DNA of 64,000 nucleotides from a bacterium (GTDB lineage: Bacteria > Planctomycetota > Planctomycetia > Pirellulales > Pirellulaceae), in contig WGNR01000003.1 in assembly GCA_016124445.1 (NCBI GenBank), forward strand, positions 154,501 through 218,500, read 5' to 3'. Positions 31,447 to 41,300 of the stretch are shown here, piece by piece; the first letter of the stretch is position 1; each line of letters starts with the position of its first letter. The translations under genes and the position numbers were made by a program. The notes under the pieces are model-generated. The model saw only the letters and a list, made by a program, of their open reading frames with translations. It did not search any database and had not been told where the DNA came from.

Positions 31447-32376
31447 ATGACCTTTTCAAACTTTATTGACCTTCAAATCAATGGCTATGCAGGTATCGAC
31501 TTCAACCAAGACGACCTGACACAAGAAGACCTGCTGACTGCCTGCGCGGCACTCGATCGCGACCAGGTACAAAAGGTCTTGGTAACCATCATTACGGACG
31601 ACATCTCGCGGATGGCGGCGCGGATCGGGCGAATCGTTCAATTGCGTTCGTCCGACCCGCTGATCCAGCGCGTCGTCGCTGGAATCCATATCGAAGGCCC
31701 GTTCATCAGCACGGTCGCAGGCTACGTCGGTGCCCATCCTGTGGCAGCGGCAACCGAGGCCACCTGGGATCTGGCGGCACCTCTTCTGGAAGCTGGCGAG
31801 GGACTCGTCAAGATATTCACGCTGGCCCCCGAACAGGATCCTTCCCAGCAACTAACGCGGCGACTAACAAACGACGGCGTTATCGTCTCGGCGGGGCACA
31901 CGAATGCCACGATCGAAGAATTGGACGCCGCGATCGACGCCGGGCTTTCGATGTTCACGCATCTGGGCAATGGATGTCCGCGACTGATGGATCGGCACGA
32001 CAATATCATTCAGCGCGTATTGAGCCGCTCGGATCGATTGCAGATTGGCTTGATCGCCGATGGAGCCCACGTTCCGTTCTTCACCCTGCGAAACTACCTG
32101 AAGATGATCGGAACCGAGCGGGCGTTTGTCGTTTCCGACGCCATCGCAGCGGCTGGGTGCGGGCCAGGTGTCTATGCATTAGGTGACCAACAAGTCACCG
32201 TAGGCAATGACGGCGTGCCCCGTGCCGACGACGATAGTCACCTGGTTGGTTCGGCAACGACGATGCAGCAGATGGCCGAAAACCTGAGCACCCAAATGGG
32301 CCTGAGTGACTCCGATGTGTTAGCTTTGACCCAAGAGAACCCTCTGCGGATTCTCGGCCAAACCAGCTTAGCTTGA
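31447..32376 (+). CDS. nagA: N-acetylglucosamine-6-phosphate deacetylase, short form
   Basis: NagA removes acetate from GlcNAc-6-phosphate. Catalytic TIM-barrel motifs are visible: HIEGPFI with the metal-binding Glu near residue 80, [37 protein letters not shown], and the catalytic Asp in [10 protein letters not shown]. The first strand reads [14 protein letters not shown], without the HxH pair, as in E. coli NagA, which uses a single metal. At 309 residues it is about 70 shorter than typical NagA: the N-terminal beta-sandwich half and the matching C-terminal strands are missing. The gene begins directly at the barrel, after GGAACCTGA. It is in an operon with nagB and overlaps the convergent regulator gene by nine bases. 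Confidence 0.88.
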   Translation: MTFSNFIDLQINGYAGIDFNQDDLTQEDLLTACAALDRDQVQKVLVTIITDDISRMAARIGRIVQLRSSDPLIQRVVAGIHIEGPFISTVAGYVGAHPVAAATEATWDLAAPLLEAGEGLVKIFTLAPEQDPSQQLTRRLTNDGVIVSAGHTNATIEELDAAIDAGLSMFTHLGNGCPRLMDRHDNIIQRVLSRSDRLQIGLIADGAHVPFFTLRNYLKMIGTERAFVVSDAIAAAGCGPGVYALGDQQVTVGNDGVPRADDDSHLVGSATTMQQMAENLSTQMGLSDSDVLALTQENPLRILGQTSLA

Positions 32377-33405
32377 ATCGCGAACAACTAACTGGGGACG
32401 AATCACCCGGATTCGTTGATCGTCGGAAAGTTTGCCGGCGATCGATTCTTCCACCAGATCCATGGCGGCCTTGGCGTAGTCGTCGTGGCATTGATCGATG
32501 GTCGTGAGCGCCGGTTCGATGACGTCGGCGATATCCAAATTGTCGTAGCCGGTCACGGCTACCTTTTTCGGTACCGGATGCCCTTGCCGCTGCAATCCTT
32601 GGATGATCCGCACAGCCCATTCGTCGTTCGAGGCGATAATGGCGTCGGCCTGTTGCTGGACAACCAGCTTTTCGATGCAGTCGTCGATCGCTTCGCGCGA
32701 AGGCTTTTGCTCGGCCTGAGGATTGGTCCAGATCAGGTCTTGCGAGGAAGGAAGATCGCGTCGGCGAACACTTTGCTCCCACGCTTCGCTTCGAATGGCC
32801 ATCAGTTGATCTGTCGGGGACCAAAGCTGCATGGCAATTCTTTTTCGCCCACGATCCGCCAAGTGATCGACTAACTGGTGAATCGCCCAGGAGGTCTCGA
32901 CCCGCACGCACGGCTGAGAGGGAAGTATTGGGGCTGAGTGCAGAATGATATTATCGCGATCCTGGAACACCTTCTTCAGTTTGGGACGGATGTCTTGCAT
33001 CACATCGAACAAGCAAAGGACCGCATCCATGCCGTGGTCGGCGAAGTCGTTCAGGTAAGATTGGATTTCGTTTGGATCGTGCTGAGCCTGACCGATCATC
33101 AACCGATAGCCGCGCCGGTGGGCTTCCGCTTCAATCGCCGCCAGGCGGGCCGAGAAGACCGCCAGGTTAACCGTATCGAGGACAACCCCGATCAGTTTGG
33201 TTGGAATACCGCGGAGCCGCTGCGCCGCGCGGTTGGGGCGGTAGTTCAGTTCGGCGGCGATCTTCAGAACCTTTTCCCGCGTCGCCTTCGAGACCCGAAC
33301 GTGATCTGCGCCAGAATTGTTCAAGATATGGCCTACCGCCGCGCGAGAAACGCCCGCCTTGTTAGCAATATCGAGCAGGCGAACTTTCTTCGAAGGACGG
33401 GACAT
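32368..33405 (-). CDS. LacI-family transcriptional regulator
   Basis: The protein has 345 residues. It opens with the LacI helix-turn-helix ([23 protein letters not shown]) at residues ~7-30, followed by the hinge segment [18 protein letters not shown], including the usual RPN turn. The rest is a periplasmic-binding-protein-like sensor domain: [36 protein letters not shown] and [25 protein letters not shown]. It faces nagA tail to tail with a nine-base overlap, which suggests it controls amino-sugar use with a sugar phosphate as effector; this rests on position. It could also act on the divergent outer-membrane protein gene. Confidence 0.9.
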   Translation of the reverse strand: MSRPSKKVRLLDIANKAGVSRAAVGHILNNSGADHVRVSKATREKVLKIAAELNYRPNRAAQRLRGIPTKLIGVVLDTVNLAVFSARLAAIEAEAHRRGYRLMIGQAQHDPNEIQSYLNDFADHGMDAVLCLFDVMQDIRPKLKKVFQDRDNIILHSAPILPSQPCVRVETSWAIHQLVDHLADRGRKRIAMQLWSPTDQLMAIRSEAWEQSVRRRDLPSSQDLIWTNPQAEQKPSREAIDDCIEKLVVQQQADAIIASNDEWAVRIIQGLQRQGHPVPKKVAVTGYDNLDIADVIEPALTTIDQCHDDYAKAAMDLVEESIAGKLSDDQRIRVIRPQLVVRDSS

Positions 33406-33888
33406 CGGGGACGACTCACTCGCTGGGAGCAGCCTCGACTCTAAGACGATTAGAATAACCTGCTGCTTGAAAAAAATTAGGGTTCGCTGTCACCATAAGG
33501 AAAGACGTAGGCCAAGATCAAGATCCCTGCCCCAAGGTGACTGTCGGCGCCCAGTTGGCAATTCCCCAAAACCGAACCGTCGAGAGCACGGGCAGGGAAG
33601 AGGATAGTCAACTCAGACGGCTCGACTTGATTCGGGATTCCGAAGAATCGAGAGTGACCAGACCGCCATCCCCCCTCAAAAGAAGCATAAATTCTACCCC
33701 GAAACTAAGCAACGCAAACTACTTTTCTAGCCCAATTCAATCTGATTTGGCTACATTCGCCCGACGATGATAATTCTCGGACCATCAGGATGGATTTGCT
33801 GAGGTTTATCGATCGCAAGGGTCGATGGCAAGTTTTGTACCAGTTCTGTCGATCGTTCCAGCTGACCCATTCTGATGCGTGAGGAACC
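33406..33888. other. Intergenic region between the LacI-type gene and the FadL-like gene
   Basis: This 483 bp stretch is the longest gene-free interval in the window. Short open frames in it (for example 33537-33770) lack a ribosome binding site and recognisable sequence. It should hold the two divergent promoters. I saw no strong hairpin or repeat. Confidence 0.5.
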
Positions 33889-35088
33889 GTGGTGTTTAAC
33901 TCTCGTCTGCCCCTTTGTGCAATCGCTTCGTTTCTGCTTGTCGTTTGTGCCGCTCCGCTAGCAAACGGTCAGGGGATCGCCGTTACCGGCGTTGGCCCTG
34001 TTAATCGTTCGATGGGCGGTGCAGGAACCGCGGCTCCACTCGATGCGATCGGTTCGCTCCACTGGAACCCTGCCTCGATCAGTTACCTGCCGCAGTCGGA
34101 AGTTTCGTTCGGATTGGAAGGCCTTCTGTCCGATATCGAATTGTCTTCGAGCGTCGGCGGCACGACCAATACGACCAACGGTGAAGCTGGCGTCGCGGTA
34201 GTTCCGGCGGTCGGGTGGGTCGACCACCTGGAAGGTACTCCGCTGACGATCGGCCTGGGTGTCTATGGCATTGGCGGTTTTCGTAACAACATGCCCAAAG
34301 ACACCAGCAACCCGCTACTGGCATCCGGACCATTGTTTGCCGACGCTGAGATCATGCAGATCGCCCCCACCATGTCGGTGCAGCTAGGAGAACGTTGGTC
34401 AATCGGCTTTGCTCCGACACTTTCAGCGGCACGCATGCAGTTCGATCCACTCGGACCATCGGCAATTACTCCCAATAGCGTCAGCGGCTACGGCAACCGG
34501 GTTCACTGGGGTGGCGGTATTCAAGGTGGTATCTACTATGCCAGTGATAGTTGTTGGAGAGCTGGTTTCACGATCAAGAGCCCCCAATGGTTCGAGACGT
34601 TTCGATTCTTCACCAAAGACGGCGTGCTGACCTTCAACCTCGACTACCCGATGATCCTCTCAGGCGGTCTGGCGTATTACGGTTGGGAACAATGGGTTTT
34701 TGCCGCCGATGTGCGTTACTTCGATTATTCCAATACGGCGGGCTTCAAGGAGATGGGCTGGAAAAGCGTCTTCGCAGGGGCCATCGGTACGCAGTACCAG
34801 TTGAACAGCCTTTGGAAGCTGCGAGCCGGTTACAACTTCAATCAAAACCCCATCGCCGGCCAGGCGGTATTCACCAACATCAGCAGTCCCTTGATCCAGA
34901 CGAACAACATCGCCATGGGTGCCAGTTGCCTGCTAACCAACAATGTGGAATTGAATCTCGCCTATGTCTATCTGGTCGACAACAAGGTGACCGGGCCTCT
35001 TCCGTCGCCCCCGTTTGGCGCCAACGACACAATCTCGAACCGCATTAGTGCCCACTCGATCGTCGTGGGCATGCAGGTTCACTACTAG
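33889..35088 (+). CDS. Outer-membrane channel of the OmpP1/FadL/TodX family
   Basis: The protein has 399 residues. It has a signal peptide ending LANGQ and then the FadL start GIAVTGVGPVNRSMGGAGTAAPLDAIGSLHWNPAS, of which the N-terminal hatch motif (NxxGxGxAxxxDAxxxxxNPA type) is the diagnostic part. A barrel follows, with alternating strands such as WSIGFAPTLSAARMQ, GGIQGGIYYAS, AADVRYFDYSN and an aromatic C-terminus (VVGMQVHY). FadL proteins let hydrophobic molecules, such as long-chain fatty acids or aromatic compounds, cross the outer membrane. The start is GTG 33889 or the adjacent GTG 33892, after GAGGAACC. Downstream lie twin hairpins and then a signalling operon. Confidence 0.88.
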   Translation: MVFNSRLPLCAIASFLLVVCAAPLANGQGIAVTGVGPVNRSMGGAGTAAPLDAIGSLHWNPASISYLPQSEVSFGLEGLLSDIELSSSVGGTTNTTNGEAGVAVVPAVGWVDHLEGTPLTIGLGVYGIGGFRNNMPKDTSNPLLASGPLFADAEIMQIAPTMSVQLGERWSIGFAPTLSAARMQFDPLGPSAITPNSVSGYGNRVHWGGGIQGGIYYASDSCWRAGFTIKSPQWFETFRFFTKDGVLTFNLDYPMILSGGLAYYGWEQWVFAADVRYFDYSNTAGFKEMGWKSVFAGAIGTQYQLNSLWKLRAGYNFNQNPIAGQAVFTNISSPLIQTNNIAMGASCLLTNNVELNLAYVYLVDNKVTGPLPSPPFGANDTISNRISAHSIVVGMQVHY

Positions 35089-35155
35089 TTAAGCAGTAGT
35101 GGTTTTGCGGCTTTTGCGCGAGGCGTTTCCTCAATTTCCCCTCCATTTCAGTCGA

Positions 35156-35212
35156 ATTCAGCCAATTTGGGCTGAATGCGGACCTAGGAGGGTATCATTT
35201 TGACCCTCCTAG
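35156..35212. other. Two consecutive perfect hairpins between the FadL-like gene and the HPt gene
   Basis: ATTCAGCC / GGCTGAAT (35156-35177, six-base loop) is followed by CTAGGAGGGT / ACCCTCCTAG (35184-35212, nine-base loop). No T run follows, so neither is a standard terminator. They lie 68-124 bp after the FadL-like stop and about 90 bp before the HPt start; they could be a regulated leader, an mRNA end or a protein-binding site. Confidence 0.55.
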
Positions 35213-35300
35213 AAATGTAACCTATCTTTCGGAAGATATCCCGAATTTTCATCGTCGCGACGAGCGTCGACGTTCAGGTTCCATTGCGGGGAGACAATTG

Positions 35301-35675
35301 ATGAACGGGGAAACAGCACAGGTTTTCGCCGAAGAGCAATCTATCAATTGGGAATCGCTCAAATCCCGATGCATCGGTCGTTTAGACCTGGTGCAAAAGG
35401 CATTGTCGCGTTTTCAAGAGCATCTCGTAGGCGACCTGGAAGCGCTGGAAATCGCGGCTGAGTCGCGAAATTGCGAAGAAATCGCTCGGATTGCCCATCG
35501 CATCAAGGGAACATCCCTGACTGTTTCTGCCGATCGCCTGGCTGAGTTCGCGATGGATCTGGAGCAGAAAGCGGAAAAGCATGAAGACGCCATGGATGAT
35601 TCGCTTTCCGAAATCCGTGAAGAATGCTGCCGGTTGAGCGAAGCCATCGAGCAGCAAATCGCTAAGGAAATCTAA
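35301..35675 (+). CDS. Stand-alone HPt phosphotransfer protein
   Basis: The protein has 124 residues, all predicted helical. The HPt motif AHRIKGTS places the phosphoryl-accepting histidine at H66. HPt proteins carry phosphate between the receiver domain of a hybrid kinase and that of a final response regulator. I start it at ATG 35301, with GGGGAG seven bases upstream; the open frame begins one codon earlier with TTG. Its stop overlaps the start of the next gene in TAATG, so the two are translationally coupled. Since that gene encodes a receiver/HD-GYP protein, HPt is very likely its phosphodonor; the hybrid kinase 2.6 kb downstream is the obvious source. Confidence 0.88.
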   Translation: MNGETAQVFAEEQSINWESLKSRCIGRLDLVQKALSRFQEHLVGDLEALEIAAESRNCEEIARIAHRIKGTSLTVSADRLAEFAMDLEQKAEKHEDAMDDSLSEIREECCRLSEAIEQQIAKEI

Positions 35676-36784
35676 TGATCAGTCATGATCACGACGTAGC
35701 ACAGGCCCCCATTCTTTTGGTAGACGACGATCCCGCATGCTTGGGCATGTTGAGCGACGTGCTCAATGCGTTGGGAATGCCTGTCGTTACGGCGCGCGAT
35801 GGAAACGAAGCCTTGGAGATGATCTGTCAGGGCGACATTCGTATCGTCCTGTCTGATTGGCAAATGCCCGGCATGTCGGGCGTGGAATTATGCCGGCGGG
35901 TCCGTCAAAGAACGTTAAGCAGCTATGTCTATTTCATTTTGCTGACGTCGCTCGATCGAAAGCACAATTTGATTAGCGGGCTGCGCGCCGGCGCAGATGA
36001 CTTCGTCAACAAGCCATTCGATCCGGAAGAACTGCAAACCCGATTGCGGACCGCCAATCGCATCGTCTCGCTCGAAAGCCGCAATGTTATCATCTTCGCT
36101 CTGGCCAAGTTAGCCGAGTCGCGCGATCCCGAAACAGGTGCTCACCTGGAGCGGATGCGTGAGTATTCTCGTTTGCTGGCCGAGGACCTCTCGAATCAGC
36201 CGAAGTATGCCGACATTGTCGATGCGGATTACGTTCGGACGATCTATCTGACCAGTCCGCTGCACGACATCGGCAAAGTCGGTATTCCGGATCACGTTCT
36301 TCTGAAGCCAGGCAAGCTGACTCCAGAAGAGTTCGAGATCATGAAACAGCACACGCTCATTGGCTTCCATACGCTGGACGCCGCAGTTCGCGAGCAGCCC
36401 CAAGCAGCCTACTTGCGTTTCGCGCGCGATATCGCCGTCTCGCATCACGAGAAGTACAACGGTTCGGGCTACCCGCACGGACTGAAGGGAGAAGACATTC
36501 CGCTGTGCGGTCGCATTGTTGCGGTCGCGGACGTCTACGATGCCCTGACGACCGCTCGAGTTTACAAAGAGGCTTTCAGCCACGAAAAAGCTCGCGAGAT
36601 CATTCGCGAAGGAAGCGGTTCTCACTTCGATCCTGATATCGTCGATGCATTCTTCCGTCACGAGCAGGAAATCATCGAGATCAACGAGCGTTTGAACGAC
36701 TCACTGGTCTATGCCGATGCTTCCAAAATGACCCCAGAGATGAACTTCCCCCTGGGGTCAATTCCCACGGCCAACGGGGTCTAA
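35675..36784 (+). CDS. Response regulator with HD-GYP phosphodiesterase domain (RpfG-like)
   Basis: The protein has 369 residues. The receiver domain spans residues ~12-130 with acidic pocket VDDDP, phospho-acceptor D61 in LSDWQMPG, T91 and K113 (NKPF). A short helix leads to the HD-GYP domain at ~137-345: HD at 197-198 in LHDIGKVGIP, then VSHHEKYNGSGYPHG with the GYP motif at 265-267, and IVAVADVYDALTT. HD-GYP enzymes hydrolyse cyclic di-GMP. The architecture matches RpfG of Xanthomonas, the output of the diffusible-signal-factor system. It is coupled to the HPt gene by a TAATG overlap, and its stop shares four bases with the convergent methyltransferase gene. Confidence 0.93.
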   Translation: MISHDHDVAQAPILLVDDDPACLGMLSDVLNALGMPVVTARDGNEALEMICQGDIRIVLSDWQMPGMSGVELCRRVRQRTLSSYVYFILLTSLDRKHNLISGLRAGADDFVNKPFDPEELQTRLRTANRIVSLESRNVIIFALAKLAESRDPETGAHLERMREYSRLLAEDLSNQPKYADIVDADYVRTIYLTSPLHDIGKVGIPDHVLLKPGKLTPEEFEIMKQHTLIGFHTLDAAVREQPQAAYLRFARDIAVSHHEKYNGSGYPHGLKGEDIPLCGRIVAVADVYDALTTARVYKEAFSHEKAREIIREGSGSHFDPDIVDAFFRHEQEIIEINERLNDSLVYADASKMTPEMNFPLGSIPTANGV

Positions 36785-37905
36785 CTCTCGATCGCAGCGC
36801 CGTTCTTACCAATCCGCGGTTTAATTCCGCTTCGCGACGATCGCGGCGTCTCGGCCAGGTCGATGCGTCGGATGCAATCGTCCGCCCGGCGGCTGTCGTA
36901 ATTGACGATGATCCCGGTTCGGTCTCGCGTCAGCTTCATCTTTTGGGTGTTAAAGCCAGCATTTTCATAGACGTTTAATACGTCCTCGACCGTGCGCTGA
37001 TAGAAAAACCAATCCAAGTGCCATTGGTATGGTGTCTCATCGTATCGATCCGTATCTTTGAATGCGATGACCAGCGCGCCGTTTTCGTTCAGCGAATCAC
37101 CTAGCCCCGCGAAGATCCCAATCAGATGTTCATCGGTCAGATAATCTGCCAAGCCAACGCTATAGATGATATCGAAGGTACCAAAGTTTTTCTTGGTAGC
37201 TTCCGAGTTACGAGCACGCATTGCGTTGTAGCGCACCGGCGTCAACTTTGTCGAAGGTGGGAGCTGTGAGGCCACGGTCGCTTCGATGTACTCTAGCGCG
37301 ACCGGATCGTTGTCCATTGCGATTACCTCGATGTTGCGACCGGCAAATTCGGGCCAATCCAAAAACTCGCGGCATGGGCCGCAGGCGATATCGAGGATGC
37401 GCAGATCTCCCTCACGCGAATTGATCTCGTTCTCCAGGAACTCACGAACCAGATCCTTGCGTCCGCGGACGGCATTGGCCAGCGGCAGTTCCGAAATGCA
37501 GAGATCGATATAGGCCCCTAAACCGCGGGCCGGAGTCTCTTCTTCGTACAGTTTTACGAGCATTTCGTAGTCGCCCGCGAATCCGCTGGGCTTCGTGCGA
37601 GCTCGATTGCCGATCCAGCTTTGCGAAAACCACGGCATGGTTTCCTCGCGAAATCTAGCTTGAACTTCTTTGATCAGATCAGGGTTGGCTTCGTGAGTTT
37701 GTTCAAACTCGCGGCATGCATCTTGCGACTGCTGAAACGCTGCTTGCGTTCGCTTGTGAAAGTCGTCGTTGCGCTGCGGGATGGCATCCTTGTCGATCTC
37801 GCTTTCCAGTTGCGCCAGTTGTCTCTTAAATTCCGCCACGTCCTCGCTAAAAAACTTGATCACGCTCGGCAGGCGAGATCCGGTCGATTCGTTCGGCTGA
37901 ATCAT
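36781..37905 (-). CDS. Class I SAM-dependent methyltransferase, PhcB-like
   Basis: The protein has 374 residues. The methyltransferase fold begins near residue 168 with ILDIACGPCREFL (motif I), EVIAMDNDPVALEYIE (motif II acid) and IIYSVGLADYLTDEHL. Before it comes a conserved-looking region (GFAGDYEMLVKLYEEETPARG, then LPLANAVRGRKDLVREFL). To my knowledge this resembles proteins annotated as 'extracellular factor 3-hydroxypalmitate methyl ester biosynthesis', the PhcB family of Ralstonia quorum sensing. The first ~100 residues are helical and charged, possibly coiled coil. It lies between an RpfG-like regulator and a giant hybrid kinase, which fits a signal-synthesis role; this is a hypothesis. 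AGG eight bases before ATG 37905 supports the start. Confidence 0.7.
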   Translation of the reverse strand: MIQPNESTGSRLPSVIKFFSEDVAEFKRQLAQLESEIDKDAIPQRNDDFHKRTQAAFQQSQDACREFEQTHEANPDLIKEVQARFREETMPWFSQSWIGNRARTKPSGFAGDYEMLVKLYEEETPARGLGAYIDLCISELPLANAVRGRKDLVREFLENEINSREGDLRILDIACGPCREFLDWPEFAGRNIEVIAMDNDPVALEYIEATVASQLPPSTKLTPVRYNAMRARNSEATKKNFGTFDIIYSVGLADYLTDEHLIGIFAGLGDSLNENGALVIAFKDTDRYDETPYQWHLDWFFYQRTVEDVLNVYENAGFNTQKMKLTRDRTGIIVNYDSRRADDCIRRIDLAETPRSSRSGIKPRIGKNGAAIES

Positions 37906-38311
37906 GGTTAATACCTAATACTTTATGTGTCCAACTTGGGCAGATACGTCGTCGAATAATTCTGGCGACGCGACTCGGACTTTAATCAGATATTTTTTGG
38001 CAGCGGAAATCAACCAATAAAACTGGGAATTAGACACAAGGGGGGGTCCGCTTACGTAAGTTTGACCAATTAAGTGCCCCTTATGACCCATATGTATTGC
38101 GCTTTATGCGCTTTGCTATTCCCAAGTTCCGTCCCATCCCCCACGGCAAGCTATGGTTGCAAGGATTTCGCGCACTCTGCTGCGCGAATAGATCGTCGTA
38201 TTCGAATTCGCATCTTTGCGATCAGGGTAGTGCACTTTGCAAACATCACTGAACGCTTAGATAAACGAACGGTTATGCAGGCTAGGCAAAACCGGGAAAC
38301 GGTTTGAAACC
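37906..38311. other. Divergent promoter region between the PhcB-like gene and the hybrid kinase
   Basis: The 406 bp include a perfect hairpin TTCGCGCA / TGCGCGAA at 38167-38188 (six-base loop) and a run of G at 38041-38046. No strong ribosome binding site precedes the kinase ATG. A small open frame at 38074-38307 has no recognisable sequence and is probably not a gene. Confidence 0.5.
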
Positions 38312-41300
38312 ATGGTGGTAAGAGAAGCCGAGGCAATCGTAGATACATTCGTCCCTCATTCCGAGGTTGCCGACGAGATCGCATCACGCTACGAGATAAC
38401 CTCCTCATGCGCCGATCCCCCGTACTCAAAAGTGTACCGCGGGACCGATCGGATCAACGGAGAGCCGGTCGAGATCCGCGCGATTAGTTTGACCTCGATG
38501 ACCGGGGGTACCCGTGCGCGCGTCGAGTTCGAGGCTTCTATCCGCCACGAACATCACAACGAACACCTAGTGCCGGTCCTCAATTTCTTCCGGACCGACC
38601 ACGATTATTACATTGTGATGCCGTCTGTCGACGGCCAATCGCTGGGCGACGTCCTTTCGTCTGAGCCTCTTTCGGTCCAAGAGACGCTGCAAATCGGCAA
38701 AGACTTGTTCACCGCTCTCGATGCAATCCATCGCCGCGGATCCTTGCACCGCGGGGTCACTCCCTCGAACCTGATTGTCAAACAGTCGGGCGATAAGGAT
38801 TTGATTTCTGGAATCAGCCTAGCCGGATTTGGGATCGTGAAACGATTTCATCCCGATCAAATCTTCGGCGAGCGAGAATGCGAAACGGTCTCGTACATGT
38901 CGCCTGAAGAGGCTGGATCGATCGATACCGACGTCGGCCCCCCTTCCGATCTTTACGCGGCCGGAATCTTGCTGTTTCGCTGCTTGGCCGGATGCCTTCC
39001 ATTTCAGGGCAGCGGGGCAGGTGAGATCCTGTTCGAACATCTCACCGCGCCGGTTCCTGATTTGCCGAGCATCAATCCCCAGGTCCCGCGCGATCTGAAC
39101 GAACTCGTTCATCGCCTGCTCAAGAAGGATCCCCGCGACCGATATCAGTTGGCCAGCGCAGTGGTCGAAGACCTTCTGGCGATCGAAGACGCGGTGACCA
39201 GCGGATCAAGCGGAACGCACATCACCATTGGTGCGAGCGATCGACGCTGTACACTGACCGAGCCTGCTTTTGTTGCCCGCGATCAGGAACTCGAACAACT
39301 CAACAACTTCATTCAGGGTGTGGGTCACGGCGAATCGTCGGTCATCCTGGTCGAAGGTGAATCAGGTCTGGGGAAGAGTCGACTCTTAATCGAGTCGGTT
39401 CGGTTGGCTCGCCGAAACGGCAACTGGGTTCTCCGCGGTCAAGCCACAACCAACGTCGGCCAGCGTCCTTATCGCACACTGGAAGGAATCGTTGACGGCT
39501 TTCTCTCGATGGCCGAGAAAGACAACGACCTTTTACAACGAGTTCGAGATAAAGTTGGGGACATGGCCGATGCCCTGGTCGCCGCCCTGCCCAACTTGGG
39601 CAATGCCCTGCAGCCCAAAGAACGCATGACGGAAAAGTCTCCGGCGGCGTTTGGCGAAAACCGTACGATCGATTCGCTGATTCGTTTTCTCGGAGCATTG
39701 GGAAGTAAACAACGTCCGGCAATCATCATCCTCGACGATTGCCAGTGGGCCGATGGCTTGACCCACAACCTTATTCGTCGCTGGCACACGCAGTCCCGCG
39801 ATGCTAAGCGTCATAGCGCCTTGATTTGCTCGTTCCGCTCGGAAGAAGTGGGCGAGGACCATGCCCTGCGAGCAATTCCTCGCTGCGAGCGGATCGCCCT
39901 CAAACCTCTCTCGACCGGGGAAATTCGCCAGATTGCCGAGTCGATGGCCGGTACCCTTCCACCCGAAGCGGTTGAATTGGTGACCAGGCTTGCCGTGGGA
40001 AGCCCATTCATGGCCTCGGCTGTCGTTCGAGGGCTGGTCGAATCGGAAGCTTTGGTGGCCGTGGATGGCGCCTGGCGGGTCGATCACCAGGCAATGCAGG
40101 ACATCCAATCGTCGCAGGAAGCGGCGTCGTTCCTGACGCATCGTATCGAAATGCTGCCGGAAGAGACGATCAATTTGCTTTCGGTCGGGGCACTGGTCGG
40201 CAAAGAATTCAGCTTGGATATGGCCTCGTCGCTGACACGGATGAGCGTTTCCGAAGCGGTGGCCGCTCTTTTGCATGCCCGTGATCGTAACTTGATTTGG
40301 GAACGTGCTGACGGCGGTCATTTCGTCTTTGTGCACGATCAGATTCGCAGTTCGCTGTTGGATCGGCTAAATTCGAGCGAACAGAAGCAATTGCATTTGC
40401 GAGCCGCATTGCACCTGCAAGAGCATAACCCTGATCGCGTCTCGGAAATCGCCTATCACTTGGACGAAGCAGGCGCTTCCGAAACGGCACTCGGATATGC
40501 CCTTCAAGCAGCCGAACAGGCCCGCCGGCAGTTCTCTCTGGAAGTTGCGGAAAAGCAGTACCGCATTGCCCAGCGAGGTGCCCAAAACCAATCGAAGTCG
40601 ATTCGCTTCCGCATTGCCGAAGGCCTGGGTGACGCCCTGATGCTGCGAGGCCAATACCCTGAGGCCGCTCCACAGTTCGAGTTGGCGGTAGAACTTGCCG
40701 AAGGAGACCTCGACAGGGCCAAGATCCAAAGCAAACTCGCCGAGCTGTCCTTCAAACGGGGTGACATGGAATCGGCCACCAAAGGCTTTGAGACCGCGCT
40801 GCGAACCCTGGGATGCTCGGTCCCACGAAACCGCTTGCTGGTCGCAATCTTTCTGATCTGGGAGGCAATCAAGCAGGTTCTGCACACCTGTTTCCCCAAG
40901 CTGATGCTCCAGCGTAAAGGGCGTCCGCCGAATGATTCGGAACGGTTGGCCATTCAACTTTTCGCCCTGCTGACCCATGGCTGCTGGTACTGCCGCAGCA
41001 AAACCGAATGCCTTTTGGCTCACCTCCGCGGTTTAAACTACGCCGAAGATTTCCTACCCAGCCCAGAGCTGGCCAGTGCCTATTCCCTGCACGCACCGGT
41101 GGTCTGCCTGATTCCGCTATTCAAACGGGCCATCTGGTACGCACAACGTTCATTGGAACTGCGGCGAGGATTCAATGATGTGTGGGGACAAGGCCAATCG
41201 CTCAACTACTACAGCTGTGCCCTCTATGCCGCCGGGCGATATCGAGAGGCAATCGAAAAAGGTCGCGAAGCAATTCAATTGCTCGAACGAACGGGCGACT

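Noticed and set aside
33537..33770. 77-residue frame in the 483-bp intergenic region
   Set aside because: The sequence is low in hydrophobic residues, has no motif and lacks a ribosome binding site.
38074..38307. 77-residue frame upstream of the hybrid kinase
   Set aside because: There is no ribosome binding site or conserved-looking sequence, and it contains the hairpin at 38167-38188.
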